This document shows, piece by piece, positions 12,601-25,760 of a stretch of 64,000 bases of DNA. A model generated the notes under the pieces. The model did not search any database. It worked only from the letters and a program-made list of their open reading frames with translations, and was not told where the DNA came from. The first letter of the stretch is position 1. The number at the start of each line of letters is the position of its first letter. Location: positions 826,657-890,656 of the forward strand of contig JAYKAV010001234.1 of the NCBI GenBank assembly GCA_035582835.1, read 5' to 3'. Origin of the DNA: Phoebastria nigripes (Eukaryota; Chordata; Aves; Procellariiformes; Diomedeidae). A program made the translations under genes and the position numbers.

Positions 12601-13430
12601 NNNNNNNNNNNNNNNNNNNNNNNNNNNNNNNNNNNNNNNNNNNNNNNNNNNNNNNNNNNNNNNNNNNNNNNNNNNNNNNNNNNNNNNNNNNNNNNNNNNN
12701 NNNNNNNNNNNNNNNNNNNNNNNNNNNNNNNNNNNNNNNNNNNNNNNNNNNNNNNNNNNNNNNNNNNNNNNNNNNNNNNNNNNNNNNNNNNNNNNNNNNN
12801 NNNNNNNNNNNNNNNNNNNNNNNNNNNNNNNNNNNNNNNNNNNNNNNNNNNNNNNNNNNNNNNNNNNNNNNNNNNNNNNNNNNNNNNNNNNNNNNNNNNN
12901 NNNNNNNNNNNNNNNNNNNNNNNNNNNNNNNNNNNNNNNNNNNNNNNNNNNNNNNNNNNNNNNNNNNNNNNNNNNNNNNNNNNNNNNNNNNNNNNNNNNN
13001 NNNNNNNNNNNNNNNNNNNNNNNNNNNNNNNNNNNNNNNNNNNNNNNNNNNNNNNNNNNNNNNNNNNNNNNNNNNNNNNNNNNNNNNNNNNNNNNNNNNN
13101 NNNNNNNNNNNNNNNNNNNNNNNNNNNNNNNNNNNNNNNNNNNNNNNNNNNNNNNNNNNNNNNNNNNNNNNNNNNNNNNNNNNNNNNNNNNNNNNNNNNN
13201 NNNNNNNNNNNNNNNNNNNNNNNNNNNNNNNNNNNNNNNNNNNNNNNNNNNNNNNNNNNNNNNNNNNNNNNNNNNNNNNNNNNNNNNNNNNNNNNNNNNN
13301 NNNNNNNNNNNNNNNNNNNNNNNNNNNNNNNNNNNNNNNNNNNNNNNNNNNNNNNNNNNNNNNNNNNNNNNNNNNNNNNNNNNNNNNNNNNNNNNNNNNN
13401 NNNNNNNNNNNNNNNNNNNNNNNNNNNNNN
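12601..13430. other. Assembly gap, 830 N
   Basis: A single block of 830 undetermined bases in the middle of the CpG island. GC-rich avian promoters and first exons are often lost in sequencing. Open frames that cross this block are artefacts. The true length of the missing sequence may differ from 830. Confidence 1.
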
Positions 13431-13561
13431 CCCGCCAGTGTTAGCGGGTCGGGCCCGCGGCCACGGCCCCGCAGCGCAGTGCAGCAGGGAGCGGCTCTGC
13501 CCGGGAAACCCGGCCGTGTTTGTGAACGCCGGGGCAAGCCTGACCCCCCCACCAGTTTAAC

Positions 13562-13585
13562 GGGGCTGCTGGTAAAACCAGCCCC
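13562..13585. repeat. Short GC-rich hairpin
   Basis: GGGG and CTGGT on the left pair with ACCAG and CCCC on the right around an A-rich loop, with CTG bulged on the left arm. It lies at the right edge of the CpG island. It is too short to be called a functional RNA. Confidence 0.5.
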
Positions 13586-13660
13586 GAGCGTTTTCATGTG
13601 ATTTCTCAGCCTCTGAAGTCCCCTCGGAGCATGCACCCGAACTTTATCCTCCAGTCGGTC

Positions 13661-15623
13661 AGCCGCCGTTTTTTAAAAAAAGAAAAATAAAGCTAAAATT
13701 CTTTTAAGAAAACAGAGAAAGTGAATCTGTGCCAAGGAGGGCGGGTGGGAGATGAGTAGAGGGGGACACACACCCCAGTAATCCCAGCCTGCAGCAGAGG
13801 ACACTGGCTGCTTCGTACTGCACATGTGGAAACCACCGGAACATAGGATTGGGGCAGGAGCATGTTTTAAAAACCAGAAAAATCCAAATTCAGTCCGGGT
13901 GAAGGGAAAAAAATCCTGCTATTTGTTCCCTTGTTATAAACCTCACCGGTGGATATCCTCCTGTACGCACCTGCTGCTGCACACAGAGATGATACTCCTA
14001 CTTTGAACCCTGTGGTCTGAGCGGGACGTTGAGATTTGTAGCTCACCTACTGCTTTTATGGAAACCATACCAAATTATTTCAAACAGTGGAAATTAAAGT
14101 AAGCATACTTAAACTGTTTAATGAGTTATTAGTAAAATCTCTTATTTCTCCAATTTTTTTTTTTCACCTAAGTGTACAGCATTTAAGGTTGGCATTTGAG
14201 TAGAAAGAGAATCGGGAAATGCTGTCAGCACACTAACTGGTGAAACCACCAGCCCTCAGCGAGATCAAAATTTGTCTAATACTGTGATTTAATTTTTTTA
14301 AATTAATTTCCAAAGCTTCTAAGGAGCTGGCAAAATTTGTACAGGTTGCACAATGAACAGTTACCCAAAATCTGAAATAGTTTTTAGATTTAATCTTTTG
14401 AGTTCATCTTTCATTTCTACTCTTTCCATAAAACCTAAATTAGAATTCCCCACAGCAAATTAAAAGCTGAAACATGTAATTCAAAACTTTTCCTGTAACT
14501 GAAATTGTGATCACTGCAAATATTCTGCCAGACTAGCGATTTTTCTCCAGTCAGAGCCTTCCCAAAGCTAAAAGGCAGAAAAAACAACACTTTTTATACA
14601 GCATTTTCAGAAACCTTTGTAAATAACTAACTTGATGTAAAGTTTTAGGATTACACTAAACTTTTTAATAATATAACTTCAGATGTACCCAACACTTTTT
14701 ATAGAATATCTGTTCTATCATTATATAATAAAACAGAACGAAAGTCATCAATTTGCACTACAGAACTTAGGTTGCTGTGGAAACCTTCATTATTTATTTT
14801 TTTAACATGTGCAACTTATGTTTCAACACTGAACATGGACAGCTTTCTGTTTCCTTTTTTGTTTGGTTTTGGGCTGTTGGTTTTTGCTTTCCTGTGTAGA
14901 GTGCAAACAGAAAGTGGCCAATAAGTAAGCATGTTCGTACATTATTGATTTAGAAAAAACAACTTATTCAATCACACCTTAATTCATATTCACATTTAGG
15001 CATTATATTTACAATAGCTTCATTGCTTTCCTTCCTGAGGCACTCCCACAGCATGCAGAAATAGCTTTTTGAAGGGACAAAACCTGACAAAGTCATTGAG
15101 TTGCATCTGTTGGAGATAGGCTGCTGCTGGGTTTGAGAATTTGNTTTTTTTAATATATTTATATTTCAATAATAAATACCTCTTCATCTTTTACTAGTAC
15201 TTTGGGAGCAGAAAACCTCTGTAGTGACAGGAATTGATTAATTCTTCCAGCTCTCTGCCTCTTCATTCTACAGCCTCAGCACTTCATGGACTCTTCTGGC
15301 TGCCAAGTTGACCAGTAGTGAAATAGATACTTTTCCTGCCTAAGAAAAAACACAGCAGAAATTTCATCAAAATACAACCATGTCTAAGTTTACTCTTACC
15401 ATTAAAGTAAATATGGAATGAAGGCGAACTTGGGAAGACAAGGTGAGAACCTCACAAAGTTAGATAAACTCTGATGAGGACACCAAAATAGTTGACAGAA
15501 TGGAACCTGCAAGGAACTAATAGTATACAAGAAACATTTTGTTTAAAGGGCACTATGCCGTTTGTATTTCCTGATCATGGACAGATAAATGATAGCATTA
15601 ACAGGTACAGCTATATTGATGGT
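13661..15623. other. Non-coding stretch between CpG island and LTR
   Basis: AT-rich DNA with no recognisable exon, RNA gene or repeat. Frames are short and closed on both strands. Confidence 0.5.
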
Positions 15624-16217
15624 TGTCGTGGTTTAACCCCAGCCAGCAACTAAGCCCCACGCCACCACTCGCTCACTCCCCCGCAGTGGGATGGGGGAGA
15701 GAATCGGAAGGGTAAAAGTGAGAAAACTCGTGGGCTGAGATAAAGACAGTTTAACAGGGAAAGCAAAAGCCGCGCACGCAAGCAAAGCAAAACAAGGAAT
15801 TCCTTCACTCCTTCCCACTGGCAGGCAGGTGTTCAGCCATCTCCAGGAAAGCAGGGCTCCATCACGCCTAACGGTGACTTGGGAAGACAAACGCCATCGC
15901 TCCGAACGTCCCCGCTTCCTCCTTCTTCCCCCAGCTCTATATGCTGAGCATGACGCCATATGGTATGGAATATCCCTTTGGTCAGTTGGGGTCAGCTGTC
16001 CCGGCCGTGTCCCCTCCCAACTTCTTGTGCCCCCCCAGCCTCCTCGCTGGTGGGGTGGGGTGAGGAGCAGAAAAGGCCTTGGCTCTGTGTAAGCCCTGCT
16101 CAGCAGTGACGAAAACATCCCTGGGNTATCAACACCGTTTCCAGCACAAATCCAAAACATAGCCCCATACTAGCTACTNTGAANAAAATTAACTCTACCC
16201 CAGCCAAAACCAGCACA
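15624..16217 (-). mobile_element. Solo LTR of an avian endogenous retrovirus
   Basis: Read on the minus strand, the unit starts TGTGCTGGTTTTGGCTGGGG at 16,217 and ends in CACGACA at 15,624, giving the TG...CA ends of an LTR of about 594 bases. Internal signals lie in LTR order: a CRE-like TGGCGTCA (15,951-15,958, one change from TGACGTCA), a TATA-like CATATAGAGC (15,934-15,943), a degraded poly-A signal region reading TGTTAAA (about 15,751-15,757), and the conserved AAACTGTCTTTATCTCA (15,736-15,752). I recognise the whole unit as a common LTR of neoavian genomes; the family name was not checked. No gag, pol or env flanks it, so it is a solo LTR left by recombination between two LTRs. Flanks TGATGG (15,617-15,622) and TGATAG (16,219-16,224) are a possible decayed target duplication. 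Frames inside it are not genes. Confidence 0.93.
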
Positions 16218-19200
16218 ATGATAGATTACTTTTGTTTGAAATATAGTACATATTATTACATATTTATTCCCAACACTTTTCTGCACTGCTGCTGGTGATA
16301 CCTATTTTCAAACAGAGAGAGTCACTAGAGAGGCATATGACCCACTTAAGAAAAAAAAAAAATCAGTGTATTTTACTGTAGAGTCAGTGGAATGCAAGTT
16401 TGCATAACTTAAAGTTACCAAATATATTTACACCTGTTCCTCTGATACATGCATTCACTAGTTTAATGAGTCTCCTATCACCTCTGCATAAATACTGCTT
16501 GCTTTCGTAAATATTCTTAGCTTAAGTGTAGCACAGAACAAACATCTCATCCTGTAAAGGAGGCAGAGGCACTAATTTCCCAGGCAGCAAGTAGGTATTC
16601 AGGATCACCCATGTGCAAGGGACAGACCAAGGCAAACAGTGACTATTGCACAGGGCTGCAAAACAACTATTTCCTCCATCTTTTTTCTCTCTTAACAGAG
16701 CTCACTCCTGCCAACCTCAATATTCATACTATTCTGTAAAGCATGGGAAAATCATAGTAGTATTGTGCAAGCATAAACAAGAAATTCTGAGGGTTATATG
16801 CCCCAGGTTTTTTTTCCTGGAGCTGTTTTTATTTTTCCTTATCATAAAGATTGCACATTTAAAAACCACCACCACAAAATTGGAATCCAATGCCTACTTC
16901 ATTAGATTATTTAAATGGGTTTTAGGTTTTGTTGAGAAGTTTTAAAAATTAACTTCAGCCTAAATTTTAAAATTTGCTGTAAATGTCAGAGCTCCTACAA
17001 GAAGAACTTCTGTTGGTGGACATCATGGGTCCCAAACACTAGTGCTTTCCAGAGAAAAGCAGGCTCCCCTTGGAGAAGTCTTCTAAGCTGCCATTCTGAG
17101 TCTTTGTCACTAAACTTCTGTGTTGCACCATATGGAAATAATGGCAAATACACACTTCAAGACCTTATTTAAATGAACAAGGCAAGTCAGAAGGAAAGCA
17201 CTAATCACTTTGAATAACACTGTTAAAAGTTACTTAACGTCCACTGTGTACAGGACTTGTTACGTCAAAAGTATTGTGAGTTGCCTATGGTTAAGTTACT
17301 GCAAACACAATTGTCCCTAACCAAACAGAATACGCATTAATGTTTAACACAGTATTAATTAAAATACATTAGACAGTTCATCTTATATCATACTATCTTG
17401 CCATAATATAGATGTGATCTGAAAGACAGCTGGCTAGGGAATGGAGAGATTTGACACAGTTTATTTCTCTTAAATAGATCAAGGGAACTGCACAATCCTT
17501 TCAAATGCTCTGCAAGGGACAATGGAAGGTCAGAGTGCAGAAAGCAGAGAGACTCTTATACCTCCCTGCAAGCAAATTTTTCTCAGTTATCTCAGCCTTA
17601 AGGTATCATGGAACATATCACCCTCTTGCCCTCTCTTTCAGGTAAGAGCATCCCCATACTTTACCCTTTCTCTCCATTCTCAGGGCTATAGATGCTGGTA
17701 CTTCTACTTCCATTATTACTTCAAACCTCTGTTTTAGAAACATGGCCCAGAACCCCTGCTATCAGAAAAAAATCAGGGATGAATTTTAACTCCCTCTGAC
17801 AGTCAATCTGTTTGATTAAGTTACCTCCTTTTCTACACATGAGGTTCCAACTTTGCATGTTTGTTTCTTTAAAGTTCATATTTTCTCCCTGTTGATAAGA
17901 TGGTTTAAGCCACTGAACAACTTGACTTTCCCATTAAATTATAAATTCCTCACCTTGCAGGGAGAAACAACAGGATCCAAAGCAAATACACTCTATCACC
18001 ATCTCCCATGACCTCGCAGGTCCTTTTGAAGCACCAAGTGTTTCTCCTTTGTGCCTCAAAATAGGGATTCACATGTCTCAAGAACTGAGCTATTCTTCCT
18101 TTGATGAAGTAATCTTCTGAAACTTTTAAGCAGGAGGTCTCAGCTTTTGATGTACAGATCCAAATTATATTCTTTGTCTAATTGCACAAGGCCATCTCAT
18201 AGATTTTTTCCTTGCAAAGAAAGGAGCAAAATATCACATTAGGAATCTAAATGCAGCAAATGACAACAGCTTTTCCCTTTAAAGCATTGCAGTGTTTGTC
18301 CCCCACAACTTCATTCACCTAATTATTCTTTCACCAGGATGATTTCTGATTAGTGCTCAGGATTGGGGGAGGATTTTGAAGGCCATTATCTTAAGACTCC
18401 TTTTTTNAATTTTTAATTCAGAATGAGCTCCTTATAAGCAAGTCTGCTCCCAACCCTCAACATTTCTCAGAATGGCAGGAAAGGATAGCAGACCCCTATA
18501 CACCAGGCAGCATTTCCAGCTTGCAGTTAAGTAGTCACTCCATCATCTATTACTTATCGAGTGCCTGAAGTAGGAGCTCATGATTGAAAGCAACCAACAC
18601 ACATCTAACTTTATCACGTGAGATGTAGGAAACATAACTTTCCGGTAATCCTAGGAACATCTCAATTACGATAGTTCTATTGTTCCATTCCTTTAGTACC
18701 AAAATTTTTCTTTCATGCAAAATGGAAGTCAGCATAAAATACTCTAGTACATCCCCTATTTTTGGTGTAATCTTCTTCAGAGCAAAGGTAATCTAAAGTC
18801 ATCGGGGGGCAGACAAAGAGGTACTTTCAAATGCCTCCAGAACATTAGACATTTGGAGTTAAGTCTCACTTAAAAAAACCCCCACAGAAACGTCAACTAA
18901 GAACAAATAACACAACTTGCAGTTACAAATATAATGTTAAAAGTTACTTTTACTTTATTTGTAATATTGCTTGAAAAGAAATTATAAAAACAGAAAAGAC
19001 CAGGACTTGCGTAAGGACAAGCATGGATCAATGTTTTTATGCCAACATATCACAGTTTGTAAGTTTCTATGTTGCTTGCCTCGAAGGTATCTGGATTAAG
19101 TCAGGACAATAATTTAAAAAAATTTTTTTTAGCACAGAAGTAGAGAATGGATTGACTAATGTTTTAATACCAATAGCATACATCAAGTACAATTACCAAA

Positions 19201-20220
19201 AATTCACAGTGCAGGTGGTAATTATATAGTCAGCTGGACTTTTATTTAAAATAGATCACAGATTATGCTGAATAAATGTTTTCCTGATACTAAAGAAACA
19301 GAGTATTTTGCTCTTCAATTAGTAAAAAAGGAAAAGATTAATTTGAATCTTCATGTTCCTAAATAATTAGGAAATTTGAGAAAAATACTATTGCAGCCTC
19401 ATTCTCGCTAATCCCTAATGTTCTCACTACAGCAAATTACCTATTAAAAGAGTGAGAAATCACAGAACGTTAATTAGCACTGTTGTGACAAATTGATACC
19501 TTTTCCTATTAATTTCTTTTAATGTTCAGGATATAAGAAACCCTACAAAAGTAATAATTAGCTCCTGTCTTATTTTTTGAAATGAGAGTTCAGAAACATT
19601 TGCGAACTCTTCTTGTGAGCATGCTTTTTGGTCTTTTTTAATTTCTGACCTTATGTATTTCTTATCATGTATTTATTTATTGCCTTGAAAGAGATCTCTC
19701 TGATGCTAAGAAATTTATACTATTGAGAGAAAACATCAGAGAACTGGTTTCAGCACTCATGGAAATGCAACAGGGTTGCCATTCCAGAGGCTGCCTTAAC
19801 TGATTTTAGCTATCACTTAATCAATCCCTAGCCAAATCTCTACAAGTGAATGCAGAGTTTTGTTTCAGGGACAATTGAATGTTGGTTCGTAGAGAACAAT
19901 TTAACACATCTCCAGGGAACAGTGGCTGAAGACTAAACAGTTCTATATCCTTATTTACATGCATTGTGTTGATCTGTAAAATGTATTTCATTTTGAACTG
20001 GCTGAAAGGTCAAAGCAGGAATACCTTCTTATTAGTGTGCTTTCACTTACCAGCCAGCCTCTCTGTTCCATGTGTTAGTCACAGCAGCCTTACTATCAAA
20101 TTAAATATCCCATGGTTGCTATTTTTAGAAGAATCTCTCCTTGTACTGTTTGGTGCAGTACCTGTATAGGCATCATCTATTTTGTAAGGCATAAAATAGA
20201 TGAGAACAGAGCTGTGCTCC
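16218..20220. other. Non-coding stretch, nothing recognised
   Basis: AT-rich intronic or intergenic DNA. No RNA gene or repeat is recognised and no frame looks like protein. Isolated N bases occur (for example 18,407). Confidence 0.5.
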
Positions 20221-20405
20221 CTTGCCTAAACCCCCCCGAACACGGCGGCGTTTCACCCACGCCAGGCAGAGGAAGAGCAGACATCGTCAGGGCGCTGTCC
20301 ATGGTGCTATCGCGGGGGCTACAGCCAGCCCACGCGGAGGAAATGACGGCATTTACCTGCTGCTGCTGTCATGGCTGCACGTTGTGTCACCACTCCCGGG
20401 GTATT
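20221..20405. other. Small CpG-rich patch
   Basis: About 185 bases hold roughly 15 CpG dinucleotides, in a neighbourhood that is nearly free of them. Two plus-strand frames stay open through it, as expected when TA-rich stop codons are rare, and neither resembles a protein I know. No splice-bounded exon and no repeat family was recognised. It could be an orphan CpG island or enhancer, a small exon, or a young insertion. Function unknown. Confidence 0.55.
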
Positions 20406-23400
20406 ATCAGTGACCTACTGTAGTCAAGAGTTCAAAGTCTTCCTCTGCCATACATCACTTCAAGTCAACCTCCCCCATACCTCAGCACTTTTATGAAAAG
20501 AGAGCTAGCTGGCCATGTTGGTCAACCCATGAACTCAAGGACCAGCAGACTGCTTTACATCTAGCCATTACCTTTTGACGTGTACAGAGAATATGTTGTT
20601 ATCTGGAAATAAAACCAGCACTAACATAAACAATTGGAAAAACTGGAATTTAGAAGTACTGAGATGGATAATTTGAAGTCATGCTGGACCTTATCTACCT
20701 TCATCCCATTTTTTCTTATAGGAATGCTAGTGCACACAGTTTAGCTGTGGGCATGCTATTCCAGTTCAACTACTGAGAAGAATGATTACGGGAATATANG
20801 GTCATGGCAAGGTGCTCAATACCGAAGAAATGCTGTTTAACATTTCCTGCTGTTGTACTGTCCATATTAATTACATATTTCTATTTAAAAAGATAAACAT
20901 CCTATATGTTTAACTGTCAAACTATTTGATTATTTTTATCTAGATAAATTCAGTATTGTATATATGTACATTCAAAATAAATAAAGAATGTATTTTGATA
21001 GTATATAAATATTAGAAAGCTTAAAAATTTTGATTTTGTTAAGATTGGAATAATTAAAATGCGATTAGTTCAACAGATAGCCAAATCAAGTTTCTAACTG
21101 CTAGTGTCATGTGCCCAGAGTGAGATTCTCCACTTAACAAGTAGATGATAGTTAAGTCTTCATATGAGCTTCAGATTCCAAAACGAATTTGAAATATAAT
21201 CCCTGTGAAAGACATTACAATATTCTTATGTTTAAGAGAAAGAGGTATCTTCTACTTGTGTTCCCAGCATGCCAAAACCACTTCAGTCTTCTATACAGCA
21301 AACTTTTGAAACTTTGTCTCATGCATGCCTAAATCACAGCTACATCCAAAGACACTCACCTGTGTCACTTAGGTTAACTGGAAAAAAAAATTGACAGAAA
21401 TTTAATTTAAGAGCTTTGACCTATGTAATGAAACCAAGATCTTCTTGAGCAGAATAAAAGAAAGTAGAATATTTTGTTACCTGACACAGCAGAACAATTA
21501 GTCAAGTATAACAATTACACAGACTGGCATGTCTCTGAGTAAAAAGGATGAAGTTAAACCAAGACACTGTAAATCCATCCAAATACTTATATCCAGCTCT
21601 GAGAGTGAATCAGCACAAAGTGACCAGCAGCTGATTCATCTAAATAACAAAAGCATGAACACCTCATCAGCTATCACCACAAGGAAGTAATCAATAATTA
21701 CACAAATACACTCTCCTGCCATAATGTAGTACAGTCAAACTGGCAAAGAGCTCTTAATATATCCAGCTATCTTCTACTCAGAAGCAGAGAAATCGAGTTA
21801 GATGACATCCACATGTCTTCTCAAGGGTGTTGAATATTCACTTTTCCTTAATGGTATTCTTGACACTTTAGCAATAGAAAAAGTACATTTCTGATAGTTG
21901 TTCACCAAGCAAAAAGGATATGGATTCAAGTCATTCTCCCCACCCCTAGCTCAGTGAACAACTCTTGTATAAACTCAAGCAGTAAAGACTTAGCCTAGAG
22001 CTCCTCAAGATGCTGTCTAGCTGTTACAGACATGCAAACAGCTCAGTCTGTATGAGAGGCACTTTNCTGAAAACGAGCAAGAAATGTCCTCATATCATGA
22101 AGTAACTGAATCAGGTGGTTGAATCAGTCAACAGGAGAAAAAGCCTAGATTAAGCAGGCTGTCTTCCACATGGAGAAAAATTACCATCTAAGATTGTGCA
22201 GGTGCTATGTAAAGGCAAATANGTTCTTTATCTCCTGTAAAGCTATGCAATAAAATTTTAATTCTTTATGTTGCCATTAACATACTAAATAAATAGCAAC
22301 ATTAATCAACATAACTGTCTGTCAGAAGCAGAAGTGCAGAGTGTAAGTTTGAAGACTTTATTAAACCCATTCATTCCTTCAAAGGGAAGGGAAAACCTGA
22401 AGAAGAGTTTGCAAAAGCTATTTTTTACAGGCATACTTCTACGTACAAGGCATGACACATAGTAAAGGATAGATTCAGTTACAAGATTTATTTTTCATTT
22501 ATGATTTATAAATTATCCACCATCAGGTGGATTACCATCAGGTTTTAGATTGCTATGGCCACTGCAACCTTCCTACAGAGGATAAACAAACTTACATATT
22601 AGTTTAGTAGTACTAAACCCAGCAACAAATATAAACATGTAACATGCCTGTCAAGCAAAGTGCAAATATACACTGCAAACAGATTGCTCAACTAATTGAA
22701 CCTGTTAGGATTATGAAGATAAAATTCAGACAATTTTTAATAATTCTTTTTTTTCTCCCTATTGGTAATAGAGAAGGATCTCCAGGAATTTAGACTCAGC
22801 ATACACTGCTGCAAACGTTTTACTGTTTAGAATTAGAAGAGTGCAAATTTTTATGCAATTATTACATTTTCCTATTAATATGAAATATTTTCTTTTGGTG
22901 TCTGATACATCTCTCATTCCCTACTGCAGTCCAAAATACTGTTTTGTTCTCAAAATGCTTGACTGTATTAGCCTGAGTTGAACCGTGACAGCTGTTCCCT
23001 ATCACCCTCTAGACGGGATGCATTCAGCAGAGATTTAAGATTTCAAGCCACTGTCTGGAGGAGCTAATGGCAGGATTTCTAGAGGACAGGTAATCTTCCA
23101 CTAATACTAATTCTATTGCAACCCGGTAAAATCTGTTGTTAACCCACTAAAATAAATTTACTATTCCTTACTAGTTAATTCATATTAATTGTTGCAGTTT
23201 GCAAATGACTCTATCATAAATAATGAAGTCAGTGTAAGCACCTTCTATTAGATCAACTCATGTAACTTTGAGGGAAGAAACAGACACATTTTTGGGCACA
23301 CAAGCCACTGAAGAAATAATGTTATTAAAATTACTACCACTGCATATAAAGAGGCAAGAACTGGAATTTATTACACAAATATAACATTTTATAGTTGGAA

Positions 23401-24199
23401 TTATGAAATACAGCTTATCCCTAAAGAATAAAATATAAAATATATAACTAATAAAAGAAAAAAAGGAATATATACCAGTATGATGCAAATATTTTACTGT
23501 TNTGTGTGAGATTGCTGTCTGAATAACTAATAATTAACCCATATGTCTAATGCATCGTTTAAAAGACTCTGATGAAAACATCTAAGGATAATGATAATGA
23601 AAAGTGATAAAAATAAATTACAGAAATAAACTGCAGAAATACAGATACACTAGAGTTATGAAATAAGGAGACGATAGGTTAAAGAAATGTAGGTAGCACA
23701 GACAAAACAGAATTTGTCTGAGCCCAAATAATTTTGGGAAATGATGAGCAAACAAATGAGTTTGCTCAAGATCTTCAAGAGCATTCTAGGTTTGGATTTG
23801 ATTAGAAATTTTTTTCATTTTATTGCTGCTAGAAATTGTATCAATATAGGAACTAACTTTCCAGACACGGATGGGAAAATAAATGTTCCTGTTAGTGGTA
23901 GCATTCATATACTCATTAGTGTGAGAGCTGACAGATTTCTTTTCCAAATGTTTAGCAAATTCACATGAAGTGATACTATTGTGAATGTGATTTTGATTTG
24001 CAACAAGGACATTACAAAAGACTTGATCAAATAACCTTGGAGTGAATGCACATAAGATGATTCAATTTAAATTAAATGGAATGGTAAACAAACATTGGGC
24101 TCAATCTTGATTTTAGAAGAAGAATCTTTGAGTAACTATGGTAACTATTTTCTGGAAATAATTGGGCTGAAAAACTTAGGAACTTGAACATGAAGGTCT
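20406..24199. other. Non-coding stretch, nothing recognised
   Basis: AT-rich DNA with no exon or RNA gene seen. The 3' part may contain more of the LINE fossil that is clear from about 24,200, but its upstream limit cannot be set by eye. Confidence 0.45.
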
Positions 24200-25760
24200 A
24201 GAATTTATTTAATTGGTAAATAGATTACTATTTCTAAAACTTGAATACCAGGCAAAGAGACTTCAGTAAAAATGGGCTCCAAAGGAATAACCACCCCAAA
24301 GGAAGTTAATAGTGCAAATGAAAAACCTAAAAGGGCTTTAAAAAGGTATGAAGTTGGAAGAGATAGGTACAACTTACAAGTGTAAAATGTGAAGGGAGAA
24401 AGTCAGAACTTCCAGAAATCAATTTGAACTAAATAACAGAAAGGACAATAAGATTTATTTAAAAAGGCAAAAAGCGGGACTACATTGCAGTGAAAATGAG
24501 ACAGAGATTAAAGGTAATCTAGAAAAAAAATCCCTTTCTTTTTTGATTTTCAGTAAGGGTGTGCAGCAAGTTCATGTGCTGAATGGCAAATTAACACCAG
24601 CCATTTGGTGTACATGTGAAAAGAATCATGTGTAGGAGGCAAAGGTCAAAGAGTTCAACACAACCTAATTGGGAACCTCACAGTATACAGCTCCAAATTC
24701 TAAAATATCTCGATACCTTAGTGTCCTGTTCTGAAATCAGAAATTTGTAATATATTTAATCTTTTGATTCCAGTCTTAAAATGAGACAGATTCATTACTT
24801 GCATTTAGAAGGCAGAACAGGCGATCCAAGCAACTATTTCCCTATTAGTCAAACATCTGCAGCATGCAAAGTTCTCAAATGTTTTGAATGAAATGCTAAA
24901 GGGAAAACAGAAAATGTGACAAAATGTAAGCTTTATTTAACTATAAAACACTACTTTTCTAGGTAAAACTATGTATATATGATAATCTACAGATAATCCT
25001 ACCTAGGATTCAATGAGACTAAGCAGTACACAAGGTAGAGAAAAAAGATCTTAGTAAGGGAGCCGACTACTTTAGAGATGCCAGTGGGTGTGGAGTCCCC
25101 CAAGGGTTCTTTCTGAGATCGTATTTTCACATAATATTTACATTAACAGCATTTCCACAAAAACCAGAAACTGTAATAATATAAACTGACTGCAATACAA
25201 TGTGGAAGATCAGAGTATCTTGGGAAGAAATGCATAATTTTAATGACAGAGCAATCAGTATGGGAAACATTCTAATAGTACAAAGCAGAAGATCATGCTC
25301 TCAGAAATTACATGTCTGCTATAAGCTTAAGATTCATCGGTTGAAAATGACTGAGGAGGGAAAAAGCCTGTGTGTGGCTGATCACAGGATGGCTAACAGC
25401 CCAATTTGTGGTGCAACCAAGGGGAAAAAAGCAAGCATGATACTAGGATGAAACAGGACAAATCTTTTCATTGAAAACAGACCACTCAACTAAGCCTCGG
25501 TAAAAACTCTTAGTGAAAACTTGGGAGTACTTTATGTAATTATATCACCCATCTTCCAGTAAGATTAATGTAAGTACAAAGAAAGGCTATTAGAACAATT
25601 AGGGAAATGGAAGATCTATCACATGAGAAGAGATGAAGAGAAGAAACTTCACTTGCCTAGCCGAGAAAAACAAAGAGAAGACCCAGTTGCTGTTAGGAGA
25701 TCATTGCCAGTCCAATGTCCGTTAGAAAGACCTTGTTACACAGTAAAAAGGTTCATCTGG
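24200..25760 (+). mobile_element. Ancient CR1-type LINE fossil, ORF2 linker, reverse transcriptase and C-terminal region
   Basis: Reverse-transcriptase landmarks occur in the right order but in shifting frames. GDPSNYFPIS at 24,820-24,849 matches the GDP-NYRPISL block. GVPQG at 25,092-25,106 matches SGVPQGS-LGP. DHRMANS...ASMILG at about 25,377-25,448 matches the VDHKL-NSQQC-AA-KAN-ILG block after the polymerase domain. A block near 25,582-25,660 matches the RRAT-MI-GLE-LSYEERL region. Upstream, from about 24,200, Lys-rich fragments and a KK-LSFL...FSKG stretch resemble the linker before the polymerase domain, with weaker support. The catalytic ADD motif is not preserved and stops are frequent, so the element is dead and old. 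The family encodes an endonuclease and reverse transcriptase that copied its own RNA into the genome. Subfamily undetermined. Confidence 0.82.

Larger units (their letters stand above)
12030..13660. promoter_or_regulatory. CpG island, probable gene promoter, core missing
   Basis: CpG dinucleotides and GC content rise sharply from about 12,030 and stay high up to the gap at 12,601. They resume at 13,431 and fade near 13,660. The surrounding DNA is CpG-poor and AT-rich, so this is by far the strongest promoter-like signal in the window. A TATAAA lies on the plus strand at 12,259-12,264 and a donor-like GTGAGT on the minus strand near 12,432-12,437. Neither is enough to set direction. Vertebrate CpG islands usually cover the first exon and start of transcription of a gene, and can fire in both directions. 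No start codon with a recognisable N-terminus is visible in the sequenced flanks. Confidence 0.8.

Noticed and set aside
12359..13636. Open frames of 349 to 423 codons on both strands
   Set aside because: They are open only because they cross 830 N. The sequenced ends do not resemble any protein and occur in several frames at once.
15633..16160. 175-codon minus frame
   Set aside because: It lies wholly inside the LTR, which is non-coding. GC-rich composition keeps it open.
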